Source: SYIM01 sp039800205 (lineage in GTDB: Bacteria; Pseudomonadota; Gammaproteobacteria; Burkholderiales; Burkholderiaceae_E). Taken from it: a stretch of 20,254 bases of DNA. The notes below the pieces were generated by a model. It did no database searches. It was not told where the DNA came from and saw nothing but the letters and a program-made list of their open reading frames with translations. The stretch's first letter is position 1; each line of letters opens with the position of its first letter. Below, one piece after another: positions 7,620 to 15,800 of this stretch. The DNA lies in assembly GCA_039800205.1 (NCBI GenBank), contig JBDLRB010000114.1, forward strand, positions 1 through 20,254, read 5' to 3'. The translations under genes were made by a program, and so were the position numbers.

Positions 7620-8665
7620 GCACCCATGATTTTCAGCGTCGCCAGTTGATCCGCAGCGCCACCGGCCTCGCCCTTGCACCCACGCTGGGCTTGAGTACCG
7701 CCTACGCGCAGTCCGACGAGAAAAAGGTGGTCGTCGGCACCTGGGGGGGCGATTATCAGAAGCTCCTGCAGAGGATCGTCAATCCCCAGGCCAAGGGGCT
7801 CGAGGTGATTTATGACACGGGCAATGCCGTTGCGCGGATGACCAAGGTGCGCGCCGAGGCCAAGTCGCGGCGCGGCTCGATGGATGTGACGCTGCTGGCC
7901 GACCTGGATATGTACGAGTTGTCGGTGGCTGGCGCGCTCGAGCCGATCGGCAATCAGCAGGTGCCGCGCAAGGCCCAGGTCTTCGATACGCTGCTGACGC
8001 CCTATTCGATTCCGCATATCTTCAGTGCCATGGTCATCGTCTATGACACGACCAAGATCAAGACGCCTCCCACGTCGTTCAATCAGGCACTCGATCCGTC
8101 GCTGAAGGGACGCGTCGGCTTCTCGGACATCATTTTCAATTTCAACGTGCTGTTTGCGGGACTGGCCAATGGGGGCAACACCTCGAGCTTCGAGGCCGGC
8201 ATGAAGTTCCTGATGAAGCTGAAGGGCAATCAGCCCAAGGTCTTTCCCTCCAACGAAGCGGTGGCGGCCGCGCTCAAGTCCGGCGAGATCTGGATGACCT
8301 GCATGTGGAAGGCCCGAGCCTTGCAGTGGCAAAAGGCAGGCTTACCGCTTGGGTTTGCCATTCCGCAGGAGGGCGCGGTGCCCGTGACCTTCGAGGCGGC
8401 CGTGCCCAGGAATACGCGTAACAAGCAGGCCGCATTCGACTATCTGGGCGCAATGCTTGCGCCGCAGGGACAGGTCGAGTTCGCCGATGCGATGGGCTAT
8501 GCGCCCACCGTACGCGACGCAAAGATGAGCGCCGAACTGGCGGCGCGGGTGGGCTTCACGCCGGACGAACTGAAGCGTCTGCGGGCGCTGGACCTCAAAC
8601 AGTTGCTTGCCCAGAAAGCACAGGTCCTCGACTTCTGGAACAAGGAGTTCAAGGTCGGTCTGTGA
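7616..8665 (+). CDS. ABC transporter substrate-binding protein, PotD/SBP_bac_8-like, with probable Tat signal
   Basis: This 349-residue exported binding protein completes the importer encoded at 849-3640. The N-terminus has twin arginines at residues 8-9 (QRRQLIRS), a moderately hydrophobic stretch (about 14-28) and an AYA-Q site that would be cleaved after residue 31; this looks like a Tat rather than a Sec signal. The mature part begins with VVVGTWGGDYQKLL, typical of extracellular binding proteins for polyamine-type importers. Later segments match the fold: ADLDMYELSVAGALEPI, then VIVYDTTKIKTPPTSF, DPSLKGRVGFSD and the C-terminal AVPRNTRNKQAAFDYLGAML. The ATG overlaps the preceding stop as ATGA. 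A terminator follows at 8691-8734, so this is probably the last gene of the operon. The ligand is not assignable from sequence. Confidence 0.93.
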   Translation: MSTHDFQRRQLIRSATGLALAPTLGLSTAYAQSDEKKVVVGTWGGDYQKLLQRIVNPQAKGLEVIYDTGNAVARMTKVRAEAKSRRGSMDVTLLADLDMYELSVAGALEPIGNQQVPRKAQVFDTLLTPYSIPHIFSAMVIVYDTTKIKTPPTSFNQALDPSLKGRVGFSDIIFNFNVLFAGLANGGNTSSFEAGMKFLMKLKGNQPKVFPSNEAVAAALKSGEIWMTCMWKARALQWQKAGLPLGFAIPQEGAVPVTFEAAVPRNTRNKQAAFDYLGAMLAPQGQVEFADAMGYAPTVRDAKMSAELAARVGFTPDELKRLRALDLKQLLAQKAQVLDFWNKEFKVGL

Positions 8666-8690
8666 TTCCAGGGCGGGTGTGTGATCTCCG

Positions 8691-8734
8691 GGCCGGATGG
8701 GTTCTCGTCTGAGGGCCCCCGGCCTTTTCGTTTT
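8691..8734 (+). terminator. Rho-independent terminator closing the ABC/amidohydrolase operon
   Basis: GGCCGG (8691-8696) pairs with CCGGCC (8719-8724). After a 2-base AT bulge the stem continues for eight more pairs (8699-8706 with 8711-8718, including two G-T wobbles), closed by the tetraloop GTCT at 8707-8710. TTTTCGTTTT follows directly at 8725-8734. The structure lies 25 bases after the binding-protein stop. No promoter could be recognised between it and the next start at 8756. Confidence 0.85.
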
Positions 8735-8755
8735 CACGTTTGAGGCAGTACGGTC

Positions 8756-10858
8756 ATGATGGCGTTGAACACAGAGGTATTGATCATTGGCTCGGGCGGC
8801 GCAGGTCTTTATGCGGCACTTGCGGCCGCACGCGAGGGTGCGTCGGTGCTGGTGGCCGATCGGGGCCTGATCGGACGGGCCGGGGCCACCATCATGGCCC
8901 AGATGACCGTGGCCGCTGCGGTGGGCGATCAGTGCCCGGATCACTGGGAACACCATCTGGCTGATACGCTGCGTGCCGGTCGCGGGCTCTGTAATCCGGA
9001 GTTGTCTCAGCTGCTCTGCGAGGACGGGCCGCTGCGCATCCGCGAGATGGAGCAGTGGGGCGTGGGTTGGGCGCGGCGCGATGGCGGCCGGACCGGGCCC
9101 TTGAAGCAGGTCATGGCACCGGGGCATGACCGGGCACGCTGCGTGTACGTCGATTTTCTGAATACCGGGCCGGCTGTGTCGCGCACCTTGCGCACGCAGG
9201 TTCATCGTATCGATGCGATCCGTCGTGTGGGCGACCTTCTGATCACTGATCTGGTGGTCGAGGACGGCGAGGTGCTGGGGGCGGTTGCCGTGCACCTCGC
9301 CACGGGCGAGCCCGTGACGATCGCCGCGCGGGCCGTGGTGATCGCGACCGGTGGGCTCACGCGCTTGTATCGTCGAAACTCCGCATCAGCCAACATGAGC
9401 GGGGACGGCTATGCGCTGGCGCTGCGCGCAGGGGCCGAACTGATCGATATGGAGTTCGTGCAGTTTTTCCCGATCGGTCATCTGGCCCCGCGCCTGATCG
9501 GCATGGATCCGATCATGTGGGACCCCTTTCGCTACAAGCTCGGCGGGCGACTCACCAACGGGCTGGGTCAGGAGTTCTCCGACCGCTATGGACAGGCGGA
9601 GTCCGGGCGATATGTGCTGACCCGAGACGTCGCCACCTGGGCCATCACCCAGGAGGTGGCCGCCGGTCGCGGCAGCCCCTCAGGCGGTGCGTGGCTCTCG
9701 TTCAGACACATTCCCGAAGGCGAGTTGCGCGCCGCGTTCGGTCCGGTCATCGATCACCTTGCAAAGAATGGCATAGACCTTACCCGGCAGGACATCGAGG
9801 TGGCGCCGATCGCGCACTACCACATGGGGGGCGTGCGGGTGGATGCGCAGATGCGCACGGGCGTGCAGGGGCTGCTCGCGGCGGGCGAGGCCGTGGGTGG
9901 GGCCAATGGGGCGAACCGGCTGTCGGGCAATGCCATCACCGAGGCCTTTGTGTTCGGTGAGCGGGCGGGCGCGACCGCAGCGCAGATCGCGCGTACGCGG
10001 CAGGGCGCGGGCTGGAGCGAGCACGCTGCTCAGACTGCGCTGTCGCTGGTCCGAGCCAATGGGCCGCAGCGCGGCGATACGGCGGCATTAATCGCGCGCT
10101 TGCAGCAGACGATGAGCGAACGGGTCGGCCCGTTTCGAACCGAGGCGGGTTTGCTGCAGGCCCAGATCGAACTGGCGCAGTTGCAGGCCATGCTGGGCGA
10201 GGTACCGCCTGCCAGTGACCCGCGCTATGCGCTCGAGCGGCTCGACTGGTTCGACTTACGCAATATGCTGCAGGTGGCCGGGGTGGTGGTGGAATCGGCG
10301 CTGCGACGCCGCGAGAGCCGGGGCGCACATCAGCGTGTGGACTATCCCGGTCTGCTGGATGAATGGACCTTCAATCAGGTGGCTCGCCTGCAGCCGGATG
10401 GCCGGGTCGTCGTTTCGCCGTTGCAGTCGGTCGAGTATCCGGCGGCCCAGGCGGCGGCGTCAGGCGCTTCGGCCGATGGGGTCGCGGCAGTCTCTGCGGC
10501 GGCGGCCTTGCCCAGCCAGATCGACGAGGGTGGGGCGGCAGGGGCGCGGATTTCCCAGCTGAAGATCATGCGCGAGGCGGGAGACCGCGTGATCGAGGTG
10601 CCCTTTGTCGAGGGACAGTCGGTGCTGGATGGGCTTCGCTGGGCGCGCATCCACGCCGATGCGAGCCTGAGCTTTCGCTACTCCTGCATCAACGCCAATG
10701 CCTGCAAGGAATGCATGATGGAGATCGACGGCAAGGTCGGCTATGCGTGCACGGTGCGCCTGGTCGAAGGCCCGATGAGCCTGCGACCCCTCGCTAACAA
10801 GGCCCTGGTGCGCGATCTGGTGTCGGAGATTGCGCCGCCGGAGGAGAGGTTGGGGTAA
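8756..10858 (+). CDS. FAD-dependent oxidoreductase (SdhA/FrdA-like) fused to an SdhB-like [2Fe-2S] domain
   Basis: This 700-residue protein resembles succinate dehydrogenase/fumarate reductase flavoproteins over residues 1-540. The FAD-binding GSGGAGLYA is at 12-20, ATGG at 197-200, TRDVATWAI at 289-297 with the likely proton-donor Arg R290, HYHMGG with H354, GANRLSGNA with R388 and the ESRGAHQRVDYP block at 520-531. An Ala-rich linker (about 552-597) leads to a ferredoxin-like domain (599-690) resembling the N-terminal half of SdhB, with four cysteines: C644, C650, C653 and C665. The SdhB half that binds the [4Fe-4S] and [3Fe-4S] clusters is absent. The histidine that anchors FAD covalently in SdhA is not seen, so FAD is probably non-covalent. 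There is no signal peptide or membrane segment. The ATG at 8756 has GAGG at 8742-8745. Substrate and electron partner are unknown; the 3' end overlaps recD. Confidence 0.9.
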   Translation: MMALNTEVLIIGSGGAGLYAALAAAREGASVLVADRGLIGRAGATIMAQMTVAAAVGDQCPDHWEHHLADTLRAGRGLCNPELSQLLCEDGPLRIREMEQWGVGWARRDGGRTGPLKQVMAPGHDRARCVYVDFLNTGPAVSRTLRTQVHRIDAIRRVGDLLITDLVVEDGEVLGAVAVHLATGEPVTIAARAVVIATGGLTRLYRRNSASANMSGDGYALALRAGAELIDMEFVQFFPIGHLAPRLIGMDPIMWDPFRYKLGGRLTNGLGQEFSDRYGQAESGRYVLTRDVATWAITQEVAAGRGSPSGGAWLSFRHIPEGELRAAFGPVIDHLAKNGIDLTRQDIEVAPIAHYHMGGVRVDAQMRTGVQGLLAAGEAVGGANGANRLSGNAITEAFVFGERAGATAAQIARTRQGAGWSEHAAQTALSLVRANGPQRGDTAALIARLQQTMSERVGPFRTEAGLLQAQIELAQLQAMLGEVPPASDPRYALERLDWFDLRNMLQVAGVVVESALRRRESRGAHQRVDYPGLLDEWTFNQVARLQPDGRVVVSPLQSVEYPAAQAAASGASADGVAAVSAAAALPSQIDEGGAAGARISQLKIMREAGDRVIEVPFVEGQSVLDGLRWARIHADASLSFRYSCINANACKECMMEIDGKVGYACTVRLVEGPMSLRPLANKALVRDLVSEIAPPEERLG

Positions 10859-12854
10859 GCAACCCACCCGCCCGTCGCGTCGGGCGCTCAATTCCCGAGC
10901 GCAGCAAGTCCGGGTGCGCGGCCACCAGGCTGAAGGCCTTGCGCGCGCGGGTGACGGCTGTGTAGAGCAATTCACGGGTCAAGACTGCGCCGCTTTTTGG
11001 AGCGAGGACCAGCAAGGTGTGCTCGAATTCCGACCCTTGGCTCTTATGAACAGTCATCGCAAACGCCGTTTCGACGTGCAGCAAACGGCTGACCGAGACC
11101 GATCGGGATCCCGCACCCTCGGGAAAATAGGCGCGTAAACGCGCTGACTCATCTGGGCCAGGCAGGACGATCCCCACATCGCCATTGAACACGCCAAGCG
11201 AGGGATCGTTGCGGGTGACAAGGATTGGTCGTCCTGGGTACCAGACGCCGTCCGGCTTGATCAGACCCGCTTGGCCAAGCGCCCGCTCGATCGCCCGATT
11301 GAGGCCTTCCGTACCCCAATCGCCTTCGCGCACCGCGCAGAGCACGCGGAAGCGTTCGAAGGCCGTCAGGACCCCCCGGACCCAGTGCGCATGGGCCGCG
11401 CGCTCGCGGGGCACCGGCTGGGCCTGGAGTCCCATCAGGTAGGTGCTGTAACAGGCGAGCGCACCTTCGCGACCCTTGACCGCCAGTTCGATGGCCGCGC
11501 CGAGTGTGCCGTCGTCCCGAACCCAGAGCGCGCCCTGTGATTCAGTGCGGAGCAGCGTGGCGGCCTGCGCGGCGTCACCGACTTGATTGATGGCCTGGGC
11601 CAGCGCGCCGATCGGCCCGCCGAAGCGGCGCGTTTTCGTGAGCATCACCGTCTGAGACGCGATGGACGCGATCGCAGACCCGCTCAAGCCTTCGGTCGGT
11701 GCGACCGTACCGACCGACTGGCCGGTGGTGGCTGTCAGATACCGCACCGTGTCCCGGTCGTAGCGCGGTATATGCGCATCTCGACACAGATCGCCCAGGA
11801 CGGCACCCGCCTCGACCGAGGCCAGCTGGTCCTTGTCGCCCAGCAGGATCAACCGCGCCGTGGGCGGTAGTGCATCGAGCAGTGCAGCCATCATTTCAAG
11901 CGGCACCATCGAGGCTTCGTCGACGATCAGTACGTCCAGGTCGAGCGGCTCGCCGGCATGGTGGCGAAAGCGTCGGCTGTCCGGTCGGCTCCCCAGGAGC
12001 GCGTGCAGCGTGCGCGCCGGGCCGATCGCGTGCTGCAGCGCGGACAGATCGACCGCCGGGCATGCCTGGCCCGGCTGAAGCGCCTGAAGCGATTCGTCGA
12101 TCGAGTCACGTAGCCTCGCCGCCGCCTTGCCCGTCGGCGCGGCGAGTGCGATCCGCAGTCGTGAGGGGTTGACCTCGACGGCAAACAACAGCGCCAACAG
12201 TCGGGCTGCGGTATAGGTCTTGCCGGTGCCGGGGCCTCCGGTCATCAGGCTCAGCCGACCCCGGACGGCCAGCGCGCAGGCGACCCGCTGCCAGTCCACG
12301 GTGTCGGAGTCGGCGGGCGCCTCGCCGAACAGTTGATCGAGCACCTGTCGGACCTGGCCTTCGTCGACCGGATCGCGAATGAGGCTGCGCGCAGCAACCT
12401 CGCGTTCGACCGTGCGCTCGTCTCGCCAATAGCGACGCAGATAGAGGCGAGGCGCCTCGTCCGGTCCGGCCAGGACCAAGGGGGTGTCGAGAGCGCCACC
12501 CGACGAAGCGCGCGCGACGAGCGGACTGCGAACCAATTCAGCGACCCACTGCGAGAGGGTTCCAGGACTGGCGCGCCGCACGGCCAGCAGATGCGCGTGT
12601 GACGGGGGCGGGCCCCAGAGGATCGGATCCGTTTGCATCAGATCGCTCAAGGGGAGACACGTGTGGCCCTGGCCTTCCCTGTGGCACAGCACTGCCGCAG
12701 CGATGGCCAGCCCCGGCCCGGCGTTGGGATCAAGCTGACCCATGAATGCCGCGAATTCGGCATCCAGCCTGCGCAGGACGCCTGCTTCGGCCAGCGCGCG
12801 CAAGCCAGCGATCGCCTGGGTCGTCTCAGGATCTTGGTGTGCAGGCGAGCTCAT
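10794..12854 (-). CDS. recD: Exodeoxyribonuclease V subunit alpha (RecD helicase)
   Basis: RecD is the fast 5'-3' helicase subunit of RecBCD. The 686-residue product shows the SF1B helicase motifs in order: Walker A GGPGTGKT at 206-213, motif Ia ALAAPTGKAAARLR near 237-249, motif II VDEAS at 311-315, motif III LLGDKDQLASVEAGAVLGDLC near 337-357, motif V TVHKSQGSEF at 601-610 and motif VI YTAVTRA at 631-637. The N-terminal region matches the part that contacts RecB (GLAIAAAVLCHREGQGHTCL near 48-67). Its ATG overlaps the recB stop as ATGA, with GAGGA upstream. The conserved sequence ends near RRAGGLL at 660-666; the last 20 residues, rich in Pro, Ser and Thr, are encoded wholly opposite the end of the flavoprotein gene. 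No terminator is visible at the 3' end. Confidence 0.97.
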   Translation of the reverse strand: MSSPAHQDPETTQAIAGLRALAEAGVLRRLDAEFAAFMGQLDPNAGPGLAIAAAVLCHREGQGHTCLPLSDLMQTDPILWGPPPSHAHLLAVRRASPGTLSQWVAELVRSPLVARASSGGALDTPLVLAGPDEAPRLYLRRYWRDERTVEREVAARSLIRDPVDEGQVRQVLDQLFGEAPADSDTVDWQRVACALAVRGRLSLMTGGPGTGKTYTAARLLALLFAVEVNPSRLRIALAAPTGKAAARLRDSIDESLQALQPGQACPAVDLSALQHAIGPARTLHALLGSRPDSRRFRHHAGEPLDLDVLIVDEASMVPLEMMAALLDALPPTARLILLGDKDQLASVEAGAVLGDLCRDAHIPRYDRDTVRYLTATTGQSVGTVAPTEGLSGSAIASIASQTVMLTKTRRFGGPIGALAQAINQVGDAAQAATLLRTESQGALWVRDDGTLGAAIELAVKGREGALACYSTYLMGLQAQPVPRERAAHAHWVRGVLTAFERFRVLCAVREGDWGTEGLNRAIERALGQAGLIKPDGVWYPGRPILVTRNDPSLGVFNGDVGIVLPGPDESARLRAYFPEGAGSRSVSVSRLLHVETAFAMTVHKSQGSEFEHTLLVLAPKSGAVLTRELLYTAVTRARKAFSLVAAHPDLLRSGIERPTRRAGGLLTPTSPPAAQSPTPDRAPGPC

Positions 12855-15800
12855 GACTCGTCCTCATGGCCCAGAAGTGCATCGAGCCCCGTGACCAATT
12901 CAAGCAGATCCTGATTCATTGGGAGCGCGTACTCGCCGCGGCCCGGATCATCGAGTCCGCGTACGAACCAGTACAGGGCGCCACCCAGATGACGTGATGG
13001 AGTGTAAGACGGGCCGAGCTGGGCGCCCAGTTGCCGATGCAGCGCAAGCAGGTAGAGCGCAGCCTGGACGTCATACCGATGATGGGCCATCACCTCTTCG
13101 AGTGCTGCACGGTGGTAGAGACCCATCCGATCAGGGGGGGCGTCCGCGGAGTCTGTCGGCGCATACACCCGGTTGGTCTTGTAGTCCAGCACCCAGTATC
13201 GTCCCTGATGCTCAATCACCAGGTCGGCGAAGCCCGTCATCATGCCCTTGAGCGACCGCGGGGGAAGCGGAGGGCGCGGTCGCCCCTTCATCAGGTATCT
13301 GCGACAGAGCCGATCCAGCGCCTGGGCCGATCGCTGGGGCGCCGGCATCCAGAATTCCATCTCGGTCAATCGACGGTCAGTGCCTGGCAAACTCGCTCCG
13401 AGGCTGGGCAATGGGGTCTCGATGAGGGCCTTCATCCACGCCAGGATGTCTTGCGCCTGATCGGTGAAGCCGGCACGGCGGCACTGCGCAAGGAGCGCAG
13501 ATTGCAGCCCCTCGCTCTGGGCGAGTCCGTAGCCCTCGCTGTCCAGCCACTCCAGCAGGGCATGAATCAGGTTGCCCAATCGAGCGCCACCGTCCAGGCG
13601 ATGCCAGGCGGCGGTACGGCTCCCATGGCTGGCGTCGGCCCGCGCAGGCCCGAGGGGCTCGCCCTTGGGACGCGGTTTCCCATCGTCCTGCGGCACCGTC
13701 GGCTCGATATCATCTACGCTTCTGAAGACGTTGTCTGAAACAACGATCAGGCGTTCATCCTCGGCCGGACGATGGATGTCGACGGGGGTCAGGCCCGAGG
13801 AATCGATCCCTCTGACGAGCGAAGTAAAGCTCACCGTCGCCCAATCGTGCTCGAACAGACGCACATACCCGGTGGGGGGAGCCAGCGGCTTCAGATCCTC
13901 GGCTCGGCAAAGCAGCGTGATCCGGGGGGCGTCGTCGGTCAGGTCGCTCAGGTCACGCACGCAAATACAAGGCGTATGGGTTGCCGCGATTGCGGGCGAC
14001 GAGCCGGCCTCGGGCGCTGGGGAAAGCCCCTGCAGCCTCTGGGCCGCATGACCCTGTAGATCCTCCAGGGCGTTGAGCCAGGTACCCGGAGACCCGTCCG
14101 TTGAACCGGAGAGCAGCGCACCGGGCGCACTCGATGCCGTCTTGCAGGCGGTGCTGTTGCCGATTTTCAGTGAGGAAAAGCCGAGCCAGACGGTATGGCG
14201 GGCGCGGGTGAGCGCGACGTAAAACAGTCTCAGGTCCTCGCGCAGCCGTTCCCGATCGGCGATCCTGCGATCGTCATCGGTCAGTTCCAGTCGGACCGAG
14301 TGTGCGCCCTCCGCGTCGGTCGCCCTCAGATGGTCGGCGCGATCGGTGATGGGCTTGTGCAGGCAGGCGTAGGGCAGACAGACCACCGGATATTCCAGCC
14401 CCTTGCTTTTGTGGATGGTGATGATCTGGACCAGGTTGGCATCGCTCTCGAGTCTGAGAATCTGATCGTCGGCATCGGCGCTCTCGCTGTCGTCGATTCG
14501 CTGAGCGAGCCAGCGGATCAGTGCCTGCTCCCCATCGAGTTCGATGCTGACCGTCTGAAGCAGTTCGGCCAGATGGAGGACGTTGGTCAGACGACGCTCG
14601 CCGTCCGGCCGATTGAGCCAGCGGGTCGGCAGATCGAGCGCATGCAGGCTGCGCCGCAGCAGGGCGAGGACGCCCCGCGTCTGCCACACCTTGTGCAGTT
14701 CACGCAGGATGTCGGCCTGCTGATCAAACGCCTCTTCGTTTCCTGCGATCTTCTCGAGCGTCGTCCAGGGCAGGTCAAGTGTGGCGGTGGCCAGTGCCGC
14801 CCGGGCCAGCGCTGCGTCGCCGGGCGAGGCGATCGCCCTCAGCCAGCGCAGCAGATCGCTGGCCTCGGGGCTCGCGAAGACGGAATCGCGTGCGGATTGA
14901 AAGACCGAGGACACGGCCCGTCTCTGGAGCGAACTGCGCACGGCTGCGGCGTCAAAACGATCCCGAACCAGGATCGCAATGTCGCCCGGCTGAAGCCGCA
15001 TGAACGGGGCGTCCGGCGCCTGGAAGCCCGCGGTCTCGTCATTCAGCCAGGTGACCACCTGCTCAGCGCAGCGTTCACCGAAGTGTTGCCGCGTATCGTT
15101 CGCCGATCGAAGGGCCCCATCGTATTCGATCAGCATGGCCGGCACCGGGCCTTTTGCGGTCACGAAGCAATCGGTGCGGCCTGCCGCGGTCGCAGCGATG
15201 AAGGGCATGGGTTGCGCGCCGGTGCGACGCAAGCCGAAGGCGCCTCCCGTGCCGAGTTGGTCCGCCCCGGGATCCGGCCGGGCTTCCGCCCGTTCAAACC
15301 ACGCATTGACCGCTGTCACCACTGCCTGGCTGGAGCGATAGTTGGTGGCGAGTGCGTAGTGCCGCCCGGCGGTGGCCTCGCGGGCACGCAGGTAGCTGTA
15401 GATGTCGGCGCCCCGAAACGCGTAGATGGACTGCTTGGGGTCACCGATCAGGATCAAGGCGTGCTCGCGGTCGTTTGCGGTGCATTGAAAGAGCGCATCG
15501 AACAGGCGGTATTGCTCGGGCGAGGTGTCCTGAAACTCGTCGATCAAGGCGACGGGATATTGCTCGAGGATGTGCGTGCGTAGCACCGAGCCCCGCGGCC
15601 CCGTCAGTGCGCGCTCGAGCCGTGCGGTCATGTCGGCAAAGCTGAAAGTCCGGGATTGGCGCTTCAGGGTGGCCAGTCGCAGTGCGATGTGGTGGGCAGC
15701 GTGCCGGCGGAGCAGGGCGCTGAGCGGCGTCATCGAGTCAATGTCGGCCTGCAAGGTCGGCAACTGATCAAAGACCTCGGGCAAGGCCAAGGTATGCGGC

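Noticed and set aside
849..8665. Naming the importer genes potA, potB, potC and potD
   Set aside because: The fold family fits, but polyamine-binding residues cannot be verified and the amidohydrolase context suggests another substrate.
8735..8755. Possible promoter for the flavoprotein
   Set aside because: No convincing -35/-10 pair could be found in or just before this short gap.
10869..10886. Hairpin CGCCCG-TCGCGT-CGGGCG near the convergent gene ends
   Set aside because: No T-tract follows in either direction and it lies inside recD coding sequence, so it is not called a terminator.
14195..15583. Long open frame (462 codons) antisense to recB
   Set aside because: Its translation shows no family motif and lies wholly opposite a strongly conserved helicase-nuclease gene; long antisense frames are expected at this GC content.
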